Source: Eopsaltria australis (lineage: Eukaryota; Chordata; Aves; Passeriformes; Petroicidae). Taken from it: a DNA stretch of 64,000 bases. Each line of letters begins with the position of its first letter. Within the stretch, counting starts at the first letter, position 1. The position numbers were made by a program, and so were the translations under genes. Positions 47,188 through 59,625 of this stretch are shown here, piece by piece. The notes under the pieces are model-generated. The model searched no databases and had not been told where the DNA came from. It worked only from the letters and a program-made list of their open reading frames with translations. The DNA is taken from the NCBI GenBank assembly GCA_034509425.1, contig JAVTVJ010000117.1, positions 1,612,001 through 1,676,000 of the forward strand, written 5' to 3'.

Positions 47188-47405
47188 TGACTCAGAGGGG
47201 TGGGGGATGCCACAGGCGGCTTCCCACAGGAGGCAAAGGTGAAGGTTTCTCTCGCACGACAGGCAGGCGGTCTCAGGCATTCCTCGTCAGCTTCACAGAA
47301 ACTCTGGAATATTAATGAAAGAAATGCAGGTCTCCCTCCTGCCCCTGCTTCTCTCAGAGACGTCGATGAATGAGTCAGTGATGAGCTGCTGCTGCTGCTG
47401 CGTCA
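47188..47405. promoter_or_regulatory. CpG- and AP-1-containing patch, possible enhancer
   Basis: Two perfect AP-1 sites, TGACTCA (47188-47194) and TGAGTCA (47371-47377), a (CTG)5-like run at 47385-47400 and a CRE-like TGCGTCA (47399-47405) lie within 220 bp. Several CpGs (ggcggc, tctcgcacgac, gacgtcgat) sit between and beside them, in otherwise CpG-poor DNA. This composition suggests a regulatory element, but no transcript start can be assigned. Confidence 0.25.
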
Positions 47406-47818
47406 CCACTGTAATCACTGGGGAGAATCCCAGTCACAGGGAGAAGCTTAAGCCATGGAGTTGCTCCTCACCAGAGTGCTGAGGCGGGCAGGGCAGGATG
47501 ACATTCAGCGCTGGGCTCAGAAGCAATTCCCTGGAAGGATTAAGCTGCTTTGAAGAAGAGGTCTCCCCTTCCCCTGTAGGCCCTTCCTTGCCAAGCTTTG
47601 CATTCACAGCCTGATAAAAGAGTTTTGACTTTGGCATTTAAGCTCCTGATGCCATTGAAAAAGAAGGATGAAGCTGCATATACTCAAAACCCTGGTTCAG
47701 TTCTATGTCCAGACAGATGGGCAAACACAGGGAAATACTGAAAGATTTAGAAGCAGTTATTGGCTCTGCCAGAGACTTCATTGACTTGGTCAAACCAATG
47801 ACACTCATTTCTCCTTAG
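47406..47818. other. Unique DNA, no gene recognised
   Basis: The left part stays relatively GC-rich. No exon or repeat is supported. Confidence 0.4.
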
Positions 47819-48189
47819 AATCAGAATCACAGAATCATTAAAATTGGAAAAGACATCTAAGATCATGGAGTCCAGCCTTTGACCGATCACCACCTTGTCA
47901 ATTAAACCATGGCACTAAGTACCACATTCAGTCATTTCTTGGACACCTTCTGGGTTGGTGACTTCACCACCACCCTGGGCAGCCCATTCCAATGCTTGAC
48001 AACTCCTTCCATAAAGAAATTCTTCTTGGTGTCCAACATGAAGCTCTCTTGATGCAGCTTGAGGCCATGTCCTCTTGTCCTGTCGCTAATTTTCTGGGAG
48101 AAGACACCAACACTCCTGTGGCTACAACCTCCTTTCAGGTGGTTGTAGAGAGTGATAAGGTCTCCTCTGAGTCTCCTTTTCTCCAGGCT
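47819..48189 (-). mobile_element. CR1 LINE fragment, about 370 bp
   Basis: Starts 'aatcagaatcacagaatc', continues 'ttggaaaagacatctaag', 'gatcatggagtccagcc', 'gggcagcccattccaatgct', 'ggccatgtcctcttgtcctg', 'cctttcaggtggttgtagag' and stops at 'tctccaggct'. The minus-strand reading keeps much of the reverse transcriptase C-terminus. Its truncated 5' end sits exactly at the left edge of duplication copy B. Confidence 0.93.
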
Positions 48190-48192
48190 ATG

Positions 48193-48470
48193 CATGACTC
48201 CCATTGATAGATGAGAACACCATTTTGCAGAAAATACTGGGAAAAAAACTATAATAGAGAAACCTCCTGTTTTTATGACTGTGTCAATATCGTTTCTATT
48301 TTAAAACCCCTTTGGCTGAATTTTGTTTGCAGAGACACCAGAGCTGGGTAGAGCTTTCAACTCTGAGAGGTTGATGTCAGCAATGATTTGATGATGAAGA
48401 CTGCAGCTGTGATGCTCTGCAACCAGGATAATAAACCTCCTGGAATCAGGCACAGAAACAAAGCTGTAGA
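48193..48470. repeat. Direct duplication, copy B (partner at 46201-46483)
   Basis: Same blocks and orientation as copy A, beginning just after the truncated CR1. The minus strand of both copies can be read as a similar short peptide around SSSGVSANKIQP, but each copy has disruptions and no start or splice support. Shared coding potential is weak evidence that the source was transcribed. Confidence 0.88.
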
Positions 48471-51400
48471 AGATAGGAGACATTTCCCCCTATCATTGCA
48501 GGCACTTTTAACTATCATTCAATCATCAACATACTGAAAACCACTGATCAAGCCTCACCTAGCCTGTGTACCTTGGAAACATAAGTTTCCTCCAGAGACA
48601 TGCTCCAAAAAACTCAGTACTTGTCCATCAGCTTCAGCTGGTGAGCCATCCACAGAGCTAGGCCAAAGCAAGACTGTGGAGCTCGTGTCTGAAACCAGAA
48701 TTGTCCTGTTCAGCTTATCAGTAGGTTTGAAGTCTGGAGATGGTATTATTTTTTGAAAATTTTATGACATTGGAACACTGGTGAAGGTTTAGGGCTTTTT
48801 GTAGGTACGAAAGGAAAGAGAAAAGGAACATCACTGGCATCATCTGTATCTTTCTAAACTCCATGGAGTTATTCTGTGGAGCAGGAGACTCCTGCTTCTG
48901 GCATTCTGGTGCCTTGTATTCCTAAGCTCAAGGGCTTATTATCTGACCAAGTTTGTTTTTTATTTTTAGAGCCAGGATTTTTTTCCTTGACCCGAGTCCT
49001 ATTTCACTTTGGCACCTGCGCTTCACTATTGAATTTTTCAAGGATCCTGCATTTCTCTTGATTTATGAGATGAGAGGGAGTGACAAGCCTGACTAATCTC
49101 TGCGTATCTCAGTCTATGACATCAAACTTTCAGAAAGGTCAAGGAGGCCATGAGAGTCATGGTCCCTTAAGAATGATTTTGACATGGAAACAGAATTTAT
49201 ATTAGCCAGCCCCACTCACAGCAGATTGAATTCCTGCCTGTTTCGGTTTCTGGCCTTCTGATCCATCAGTAAGCACAGAGTCCAGAAGCACAGATCCACT
49301 GTACTCAGTGTTTCTTCATATTGCTTCTGAATGAAAAAACCTCCTGTTTCAGTTCATTGCCTAAAGCCAGTTTCTTCTGCAGGGGCATCAGACTCCTGAA
49401 GTTTCCTGGGCCATCATATGCAGAAAAGAAGACACAACAGGGTTTGCTTCGGCCCAGTTTTCCACTCTGTGTGAGGGAAATGCTAATCCTTAGCCTTAGG
49501 GTAACATGAGGGTTCATTAACTCATGTTTACATGGTGCTAAGCATTAATTATTAAGTCAAGCTGCCATTGAAGGGAACAAAAGGCCTTGGCTTTCTGAAT
49601 AATAGGGCAAGCATTTCTTGGAAGTCTCCCACTGCCTCTTTGACAGATGCACAGTGTGACATGGCATGTGGGAAACTGCAACCGTGTTTTCCTTTAAGTC
49701 ACATAACTAATTCAAGTCATGAGATAGCTCAAGCTTCACTGAGAAGTGTGGTGTTTTGGAAGGAGCACTGCAAAGCTTTATGAATAGCTGAAACTCTGAA
49801 GGTGAGGATTAACTGATGAAGAGTAGAAAGACAACATCACTAGGAAGCAAATGGTATTTGTCTTTCAGCAATTTTTTTTCAGTGTTAAAAAAAGAAGACA
49901 CAAAGAAGTCAACATTTCACTTTTATGGAAAAAACCTAAATAGAATTAGGATTCTGCTGGAGAAACTACTAGGCAATAAAAAAAACCCAGCCCCTTTTCA
50001 GTAAGAAAAGTCAGTACCTTCTACTCTTCAGCTGAGAGCATGGCTGCAGGTTTCCTTTTACTTCACAGATACCTGGTAACTTCAGTGGTGGATGAAACCC
50101 TCTCATGACCAAGAACAACTCATTAGCCTAAAATTTTCTGAAGACTTTCCTCAAAATCAGAGACAACTGGGACTGTGCCATACCTGTAGCTACCATTGCT
50201 GCCCAATTCTGGGGTTATCCCCTTTAAAGTTAAAACAATCTGTGTCAGGGGTCAGGCAAGATCCCGACCTTGCTGTTCTACGTACACACCATGCCTCAGC
50301 ACAACAGGTGACTCAGAATACTGTGAAGGCCAATGTTTTACAAAACAGGAGTATATTTCAACTTGGAAACACAGGGAGCTACCAAGCAATTGCCTATATG
50401 GGCATTGTTTGTGCTCTGAAAATTTTAAGTGATCCCCAGAGACATATTCCACATATTTGTGAACATGTCTCTGGCCACAATAGCTCTAATGCTTTGGTGC
50501 AATTGCTTACAGCCCCAGCACAGCCTGTCCCATCAGGAGATTTATGTTCACACACACCCTCTCTACCCTCTTCAACCTCATTTTAAAGGAAACCCCACAG
50601 CAAAGCTCCAAAATGACACCTCGAGAAACCCCTGCATGGATAAACCACAGCCATCCAACGTCAGATGGTGCTAGTCAGTCAGTGCTATTCTTTTTATTTT
50701 TCCCAGGGGAGTTTTAGTGCTCAGGAAGAATGAGGGAAATGTCTTTACTATGATTATTCCTTTTTGCTTTTACCACTAGCACTACTGGTTATGCTGTATC
50801 ACCTGCAGTAGTGGTAGTATCGGTAGTAGCAGTAACAATAGTAAAAAGAGCATTATTCTTAGAAGCCAGTCGTGACTTCAGCTTTTATCTGAAAAATAAA
50901 TCTCTTTAGGGATCTCAGTTTAGTTGCACAGTTCAGTCTGGGGAGAGGGGCTTGCTGGTGATGCATGTCTGCTGGAAATTTCTGTGGCATCCCTGGCACA
51001 TCTCCCATAGGTACCAGGACACGATCAAACAGCAGCAGCCCTTAGTCAGAGCTAACCCAGCAACATCAGAGATGGAAAAACAAAAGGCACTCCAACGAGA
51101 AAGGGAGGAGCACAAGGAGATCCTCATTTGTAGTGCACAGGCTCTGCTCAGATTTACTGTCACCAGTTAACTGGTTCTGTAAGGCAACCACTTATGTGTA
51201 ACTGATAGGTAGTAAAAAGAATTATTTGATGATTATCCCATTGCCTTTCCATTACTGGCCTGACCTGATAAGAAGCAGCTCCCCTATCCATCACAGCTGT
51301 GACCGTTCTAACTGAACTCATTTTTCAGACCACTATCAGCCAGCCTCAGCTATTTTTACTCCTAGATTTATGGGGCAAATTCATCCCCTAAATTCAATTT

Positions 51401-54400
51401 TCTTTGATGAAAGCTTTTCAGAGATTTTTTTTTCATCCTTTCTCCATTGTCTGTGAGTTATGCTTTACCTTCTCTGTCCCAGGTGTAAGTCCCAGAAGGT
51501 TATCTGCACCTGCAGGGATATTGCATTGCCTTCCTATATTTCTTTTTAACTACTGAAGTTATTATTTTCAGAAATAATATTTTTCATTCAAATGTCACTG
51601 CAAGCTTCAGGAAGCCCTAAAACAAGGCAGAATCTATGTTTGTGTGTGTAGGTGGGTTTTCCTCCTCCCCAGTAGACCTTGGACCAGCTGGTGATCTGTG
51701 AGTTCCTGTAGAATTGAGGACATCAGTCAATTACATGCTGGAGGATGCTCCCATTCACTTGCATTACTGCTTCAATTATCCATTAATACTTGCAGCAGGC
51801 TTGGATACTGATATATATGTTGGGCACTTTGCATCAGCTTAAATAGCAAGTGAAAAAATAACTTCCACAGAAAGGAAGGGAGTGCTTAGGGAAAAGAAAT
51901 TAAATTCCCCAATAACTCAAACACCTACTCAGTCAGAAAGGTCCCATCCTCCCCACCCCTGCCAGCCCTATGCAGAGATGTTGCTGCAAGCCCATTTCCC
52001 AGAGCTGAGTTTGGCTCTTTGGGGAAAATTTATCCACCTACAAGTGCAAAAGCTGAATATTTATCTTCCAGAAGGGAGATAAACAAGGTACAAATGCACA
52101 AGTCTGGGTGAGGCATGTGATACTCCTTGGACAGCCTGTATTGCATTTAACAATCTAGACCAAATCCTGGCTGGGTAGAAAATAATTTGGAGGCAGAAAG
52201 TCCAGCCCTACCCATAAAATACTCACTGAGGGAGCAAAATCCAACATAGTCCAGAATTCCACATGCCTAGACACCCAAAATTTGGCTTTGGCTTTGAGGT
52301 CTTCGTTTTTAGCTCCCCTCTGTTTACAGTGCTGCTTGAATTATTAACTTAAAGTGCTTTAATGGTTTTGAGACTTGCAGTTTACTCCTTTCAGGCAGCT
52401 AAACCTCAGCTGCTTCAGTAGTTTGACAAATATTGAAGGTAAAACACCTTTTTAAACCCCCTTTGCACCACATAATAAAGAGGGGAAACTGAGGAGAGAT
52501 GATGTCCAGTGCTGCCAACCCTGACATTCAATAGTCTGGAGCCACACTCAGCTCCGGGACCAGGCTGCTGAATCTCCTCTGCCATTTGCATGGGTGCAGG
52601 TGACTTGAAACAAAGGGACAGGTCAGGAGGCATTAGTCCCTGTAGAGACCTACAGAAATCACATCAGACCTAGAATTTGTGACTTGGCAGTTCCCTGACA
52701 TCAAGGAATGCCTCTGTCCATTGAATCTGGATGAATCTGGGGTGGATGGAGCCCCTCTGCTCAGCAGTGAAGGGAGTGTGTGAGGGAACTCGAGCACTGC
52801 GTGTGCCCCAGGAGCTCTGGCTTTGCCTCTTGCCTTCAGCACAGTACAGACATTCAGAACCAAAGGACCAGGGTCCCATGTGGTTTCAGGGGAAGCCTGT
52901 AAGGTAGAGATTTATCCCCTCAGTTCCGGGTTTTAAACTACTTTATTTTATCTAGCCTTTTTTTCCACAAAGGAATAGCTTTTGTCTTGATTTTAAACAC
53001 TACAGCTGCTTTTAAAGGAACAAATCTCAAGAAAACCCCATAGAGCAATAGTTCCCTGCAGTGACCAGATACTTCCTACCTCCATAGCAGCTCTTAATTC
53101 TTTATAAAACTCATTCTCCTGCCCTGAGTGGTGGCAGAAGGCAGCAGTAGAGCACCACCCCAAGCAGTCACTCATGAAACTATGTCATTATAACATACTG
53201 CTGTGCTGAAAAACAATAATCCCCCCAAATCCTCCCCCCAACAAGGTGTGGCCACAAGATAGACCTGATTTAAACCATCTACAAAGGTTACACATGTTAT
53301 GCTGATTCCCCTCCTCCACATGGCAGCAATTTGGTGGGAAAAGCAGTGACTTTGAAAGCAGCTGGTGAGGGTGGGATGTGGGGAGAAGAGCAGGAACAGT
53401 TTTGCTAGAGGGCACAGGTAAGTGTTAATTGATACCACACACTGAGAAAAGGCTTGAGATGAAGGTTTTTCAGTGATAATCAAACCCTTGCACAAAGGGC
53501 CCTCTCCTCTGTTCCTTCTCCTCCCATCCCAGCAGAGCAGAGCAAGGCTGGGTTTTCCACCAAGGAGCTCCCTGAGCAGAGCCCCCTCAGCTGCACTGGC
53601 ACTGAGCTGCTCCCCACTCAGAAAGGGATGCTCTGGGTATGGTACATCCCTCCCTTGTCCCACCCCCACCCCCTCTCATCACCCTGTGTGCTGAGTCCCA
53701 CTCAACCCACCCTGTGTGAGGACAGACAGACACAGAGCCAGTTCATAACCTCTCCAGTGCTCCATTTCCCTGGGGAATGCTGCTCAAGGGAATTATTCTC
53801 TATGCCAGGACATTTGGTTCACTACAAGGCACAGTTATCTGCACATCTCCTGAAGATCATGGGAGCTGGTTTCTCTATTCTGCAATGCTGGGGGCCTTTG
53901 CTGGGATGAATCCTCTGCATTGCACTGAGCTGTTTCTCACTGAATTGGCTTTGACTGATTAAGGATGTAATTGTTTCTCACACCATCCCCAACCTTCTTA
54001 ACCTTGGCACCAAGAAACGCACAGAGACACTCAGGGAGAGAGCTAAAAGTCTCACAGCAGATGCATCCCTAACCAGGCCTGATATATCCAACTACTTTTG
54101 TTTTAGTGGTAACAGAATCTGCTCCAAAACTGCCTTGTGGAAAAGCAGGACTGTCTCTGTGGCAGGTGCTGCACTCACTGACATTTTTTCTCAGGCAAAT
54201 TGAAATAAATGAACTGCAGCTTCCCTAAACCCAGACTATTCATGGGCTGCTCCTGCTCCTTGGGCTCTGGGCCAAGCTATTCTTCCCAGGAGAGGCCCAT
54301 CTTCTCAGGACACTGTCCTAGTGGAATGAGTCTCTTCCTGCTGTATCAGCCTGTTTTCTGTGCCTCTGCAGTGTTACCTTAGAGCCCTTGCAGACTCAAT

Positions 54401-55724
54401 GATCCCAACACAAAGATCCTGGGTCTGCTGCACATCAAAGACCTTCTGGCTTAGTGGTGGCTTGGAGAGATTCTCCTTTCTCCCAGGTACGATGCTGCCA
54501 GGCAGCCTGTGGCAGGTGAGGGGGGTGCATTCCCATTTTCTTGGGATTTTCCATGAATTGAGTACTGTTAGACCATCTCAGTATCTTCATTTTAAGGCTT
54601 GGCATGACAAAAGGATGAAAAGTCTTGGTATTAGCCCATTATCTCTAAATCTCTTCATTTCAAGCTGGGCTAAGGTAAGAACAAATAGTAGTAATACCAG
54701 ACATAGTGTGCAGTGCAGGAATGGATAATGCAGTTCTCAGAGACGTTTCTATAAATATGCTACTTTCTAGTCTAGCAGGTTTCAAAGTTTCTTTCACACT
54801 CTGTGATTCAGCTAATAAGCTGAAAGATGCTTCTCAGGCTTCTTATTCAAGGACTTGCACAACCCATTCACCATCTGGCTGCCTCACAAAAGGCAACCCA
54901 TGCATAGATCCCTTTGCTCTTTCATAATTTAACTTTGCAGTTTCTTCAAATCCAAAGATTTCTTACTCAATCAAGAAGAGTGTTGCAGCATCCCATCCCC
55001 ACACCATGGCCTGGCCCCAGCAGCATTTGCTAATGTCCTTTGGATATAGCCTACTGTGACTTCTGCTTGCCCAGATGGACAATACAGTTATTTAATGAAT
55101 ATTCCTCCGGTCAGGGGATAAATTATTAAGTCACTGGAAAGCAAAATTATCTCCCTCCCCACAACAGCTATAGTCAAATGCCAGAGTGAAGCCTCATCAT
55201 TCATCCCCAGAACCCACAGGGCCATGTAAATTGACAACCACATTTTATCCAGCTAAATAAATGTTACTGATGTGTGTGGCCTACGGTTGCATTTTGATCA
55301 AGACTGCACTGAGCTATTAGGGAATTTGTGATTAAATGATCCATGAATTCTAGTTCTAAGGGAAATTAGCAGAACCATTCTGGTCCCACTCTACCCCTAA
55401 TCACATGGCAGCCCAGCTGGTGACATTCTTTATGGCAAATATGAGAATGCCATCAGAAAATATTGTGTCTGAAGAGAAACTCTGACCAGGACTCTCCCTG
55501 GACAGACATTCAGTTCCTTGAACATTGAGTGTGGAGTAGCCCATTGCTGTCTTTGTGGGCATTGCTCCTTCTTTTGACACACAATTTGCAAATGGACAAT
55601 TTATATCTCACCTCTTTCAAAGTGTATTTGTTCTTTAAAATCTTGGACTTTATTATCCATTTGCATTTTCAAAAGCTTATTTCTCTAAGTCCATAAGATT
55701 GTGCATCGTGATGCTAGAGGAATT
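48471..55724. other. Seven kilobases of mostly unique DNA, no gene recognised
   Basis: Apart from the degenerate GTA repeat at 50806-50843 I find no repeat family. Long frames at 50092-50586 (plus) and 53172-53669 (minus) have the length expected of chance frames in this much DNA and resemble no family. The AT-rich segment 55080-55345 looks like a possible conserved non-coding element. Confidence 0.4.
50806..50843 (+). repeat. Degenerate (GTA)n microsatellite
   Basis: A cagtagtggtagtatcggt-type tract of imperfect GTA/GTG units. Confidence 0.85.
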
Positions 55725-56462
55725 TGCTCAGGGCCATGTCCCTTCAGATTTTATATAACCTCCTAGGATGGAGACTCCACAAATTCACTGGGTGCCCTGT
55801 TCCAGGGTCTGTGCTCCCTCAATTTCCCTTCTTCTCCTCCATTTAAATGGAATTTCCTCTATCTCAGTTTCTGTCATTTCCGTTTGTCCTGTCACTAAAC
55901 ACCACTGAGGATATCTTGGACACTGAAAGGTGGCTCCATCTTCTCTACTTCACCTCATCAAATATTTGTACACGTGGGCAAGATGCCCCTGAACCTTCTC
56001 AAGGCTGAATATGTCTCAGTTTCTGCTCATATCTCAGGTGTTCCAACTCCTGACCCATCTTTGTGGCCCTTTACTGGACTGGCTCCAGCATATCAAAGTC
56101 TGCTCTGCTGGGGAGCCCAGCACTGACACAGCACTCCTGGAGGTTCCCACCAGTGCAGGATGGAGGTGAAGGAACCCCTTCCTTGATCTGCTGGCAAAAC
56201 TCTGCCTAATGCAACACTGGAGGCTGTTGGCCTTTTCTTTGGGCTGCAAGGGCACATTTCCAGCTCTGGTGCAACTTATGCACCAGGACCTGTCTGCTTT
56301 TTTTCTGCAAAGCTGCTTTCCAGCTGCTTGCTCCCCAGCCTTTACTGGTGTCTGATATTACTCTTCCCCAAGGGGTAGGACTTGGTGTTCCTTTTGTTGT
56401 ACTTACTGTCAGCCCATTTCTCCAGCCTCCTGAGGTCAGTCTAAAAGGCAGCAGAACCCTTT
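55725..56462 (-). mobile_element. Old CR1 LINE fragment, about 740 bp
   Basis: The longest CR1 here, more diverged. Reverse-strand blocks include 'ggatggagactccacaaatt', 'gggtgccctgttccagggtc', 'gggaggttcccaccagtgc'-like sequence, 'tgctccccagcc', 'tggtgtctgatattactctt' and 'cccatttctccagcctcctg'. The far end reaches deeper into the reverse transcriptase frame than the other copies. The exact 3' boundary near 55700 is unclear. Confidence 0.78.
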
Positions 56463-58762
56463 GTTCTGTCAAATATAACTCACAATTTGGTGTACCTAAT
56501 GTAGGACACCTGTATATCTCAAACAGGACATTTCAGTTCTAGTCATAGAGCCAGAAGAGTGAAAATTAGATATCCCACAAAGTAACTTCAGGGGTCTAAA
56601 TTTCTTATTAGTTGTGGTTCTGAGAACTGCTCTCCCTGTCATATCTCATTATCCTCCACTGCTCACTGAAAAGACCATATTTAAATATCAAAGCCCTGGT
56701 GCATACATTTTATTTCAGCCTCTGTGTTAATATTATTAGTATTGAAATTCTGAGATTTCAGCAGAGATGGCAAAGGTGGCTCTCTGCTCACACTCTCTGC
56801 ACAGCCCTCCACTCACATGTAATTGCTTCTGCAAATATGAAAGCTCCATCCCAGACCTCCACAAGCCACAAAAATATACGAACAATGAATTTTGAAAACA
56901 AGCCACCTTGCAGCTCATGTCTTTTTAAAAAACTCTCTGTTTGGTTTTGTAATTGTCTGATTGGTTTGGCTCACTGAATGAGATTAATCTCTGTGAGGAG
57001 GAAGTGAGATTCTGCTTCTCCCTTTACAGCTGGAGGACAGCATGAGGGCAGATGAGCACTTTTTTGAATCTAGGGCACATTTCTCTCCCTCCTCTGCCCT
57101 TTGCAGGAGCTCCTGTGGAAGGACCTCATTAGGAATTCTCACTCGTGGCAGCTTCAAGCCATCTGTTGCTGCAGAAGAAGGTGTTTGCTGCAAGCATTTC
57201 TTTTCCTAAATAGTTGCAGAACAGTTGGTGCTGTCTGGTGTTTGGGGTACTCCTGGAGGGTGGTCAGTGTTCAAACAGGACCTGTCTAGCCAGGTACTTT
57301 GAGTCTTTTTGCTAAAACACATCCAGCTTCCAGATCTGGATGGATCACAGTGAATGTCAGCTGAATGTACAGATGCCTTTCCTGAAATCAGAACAAGACT
57401 TCTGCTCTTTCTAAATTTTTTCTCAACAAATAAAGTGGTCTCCACCAAATCATTTGGAGGACTCAGCTATTCCCAGTGATATGGATTGCTGCCCACTTCA
57501 AAAGTTGTGGTTTTCTTTTGCACTAGAGATGAAGACACAGTTCCTTTATCAGGACATGGAGCTGTGCCAGGTGGGTTTCAGTCTCACTTTACTGATGGGT
57601 CATTCCTCAGGCCAAGGATTTGTTTTGCCCACCCTGAGCTTTAGACCCATGGGGATCCTTTAGTGCTTCCTGTGATGGATTAAAAGGCTTATCAGGACCT
57701 CAGACCCCAGCTAGTGCCTCCCTCTCTGGCAAAATCAGCTCAGATTATGCTTAAACTACTCACTATAACCAATGTCATCACTTGTTTTAGGATCCCCTCC
57801 CAAAGGAAGCATTCCCAGACTGTGTCAATCCTCAGGTGGAAGCACAGGGAAGGTGGGAGCATCCCAACCAGCTCTCTTCCAGGAGCAGCTAAAGAAGGAA
57901 ACAAGGTCAGTGATCAGAGTCACTGCACAAAGCACAAAGCAGGGGCTGCTCCATGAGGGACTGATGGGAATACAATAATGAAAACATGAAAGTAATAAAT
58001 TAAGTACAATAAGAACAAGAACAAAGGCAGTGCACCAGTCTTCTTGGGACCCATAGCAGGACAGACTTTGACTTGTAGAACTCGGAAAATCAGCTACATT
58101 TCCTCTTGGCAGCCAGTTCAGAGTTATTATAGAAGGTGGCCCATCACTGTAGGTGAATTTGTAAGAGCTGAGTAAGACCTGGTCCAAGGACTTCACTGTG
58201 AGGAGAGAGCTACAGATGGCTTCACATTGTGCTGTGGAGATCTTCATTCATTACTTTGCCCCCACACTGACAGCAGGGACAATGTTACTGAAATCCTGGC
58301 CCCCTTGAAATCTTGGCCCAGCTTGGAAGTTGGAAAAAAATACATATTCATGGGCTTGACCCACTTAAAGAGTAACCTTCAGATTTCCCATACCCAACAG
58401 GTTAAAAAGAGATCTCAATTTCTTTCCCAAGGCACAAGCAAAATCTGTTTTTATCATCTTCCCCACTGAAGGGTTCTAAGTTTTGTAAATGCTGCTGGGG
58501 CAAACCTGCCCCTCAGAGAACAAAAAGTATCATTAGAGAGAAGAATGGTCTTAGCTGTAAGGACCTGGCCTGGGATTGAGGGCAGTGTGAATGTTTTCCA
58601 GCTGTGTGATCAGGATGCATCTTTCAGAAATGTCGTATAATGTGTGATTTTGTAAAATAATTGTTGCAATATACTTCTTTTAATGTCTATTTTGTTTATT
58701 TCCCCACCTAGATTATACTAAGGAAATACTTTTCTATGTAAAGACTTAGGACTTCCATGCAT
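56463..58762. other. Unique DNA, no gene recognised
   Basis: A very strong plus-strand acceptor (ctccctcctctgccctttgcag, ending at about 57106) is followed by frames open on both strands, so strand and coding status are undecidable. A minus-strand frame at 57825-58247 has no family resemblance. Confidence 0.35.
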
Positions 58763-58790
58763 ACTACTACTACTACTACCACCACCACCA
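58763..58790 (+). repeat. (ACT)n/(ACC)n microsatellite
   Basis: Five ACT units switch to four or five ACC units, a compound trinucleotide repeat. Confidence 0.95.
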
Positions 58791-58936
58791 GATCATGACG
58801 TATATTTTCACTGTTATTAAAGAAAACAATCCAATGCCTGTCATAATTCAGGTCCTCTGATTCATTGATTCTACTCCACACCCTTCCCTTGAATCAGTGG
58901 GTCTGTATAAATCAGCTTTCACCGTGTCCTGTTCCA
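58791..58936. other. Short unique stretch
   Basis: No feature recognised. Confidence 0.4.
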
Positions 58937-59000
58937 GGCACGAGGCTGGACTGGATGATCTCCTAAGGCCCCTTCCAAAGTGAATTATCATATGATCCTG
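58937..59000 (+). mobile_element. CR1 LINE 3' tip, plus strand
   Basis: About 64 bp match a forward CR1 3' end: 'gaggctggactggatgatct', 'ccttccaaagtgaattatca' and 'tatgatcctgt'. Severely truncated. Confidence 0.75.
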
Positions 59001-59354
59001 TTATACTGCTCAGCTGGCTAATGATGCTTGGGTGACACATTTTATCTGAAGAGGTGACACATTTCTGGTCGTTGTGGTACCAAAGGCCTCCAATTACTGA
59101 AGTAAACAGTAAATACAGAGCTCAGTCAGGTGCATTCTGATGTGTCAGCCAAGAGCAATGTTAAATCTGAGGAGAATGGAGCAGTGGGAAAATTTGGCTT
59201 TCCTCCTCATTCTAAACAAAATCTATGAAACAGAATGATCTGCAAAAGGATGCAACAAAAGTAGGGTCATTTAATTTAACTTTCCTACAGACTAAGCTAA
59301 ATATAAAGTGTGAAAGGAAAAAGGAATCTTCTTGAAGTGCCCAAGACAGGGAAA
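59001..59354. other. Unique DNA, no gene recognised
   Basis: No repeat family or exon supported. Confidence 0.4.
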
Positions 59355-59625
59355 CATAAAATAATGAAACAATTTAGAGTGGAAGGGGAACTTGATCATC
59401 TAACCTCTGAATAAAGCAGAACCAACTTCAAAATTAGATCAAGCTTCTGAAGAGTTTTTCCAGTCAGACTTTGATTATTTTAAGGTTAGCACTGGGGCAA
59501 CTTGTTCCAGGATTTGACCATTGTCATTGTGGTGCCTTTTTCCCTGGAATTCACTTTCTGCTGTTCATGTCTGTTGCTGCTCATCCTTTTGCTGCACAGC
59601 TTCACCTGGAGTCTGGCTCCATCCC
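59355..59625 (-). mobile_element. Old CR1 LINE fragment
   Basis: Diverged reverse-strand CR1: 'aatgaaacaatttagagtgg', 'accaacttcaaaattagatc', 'ggggcaacttgttccaggat', 'ttgaccattgtcattgtgg', 'cctttttccctgg'. It resembles the older CR1 subfamily seen at 55725 and 61785. Confidence 0.68.

Noticed and set aside
50092..50586. 164-codon plus-strand frame
   Set aside because: About the length expected once or twice by chance in this much DNA. No splice context, family resemblance or biased composition.
53172..53669. 165-codon minus-strand frame
   Set aside because: Same chance-length argument. Overlapping frames are open on the other strand and no domain is recognised.
57080..57290. Strong plus-strand acceptor before 57107 with open frames on both strands
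   Set aside because: Neither strand can be favoured and no donor or partner exon is consistent.
57825..58247. 140-codon minus-strand frame with a hydrophobic stretch
   Set aside because: No splice signals, homology or start context that I can defend, and the plus strand is also open over part of it.
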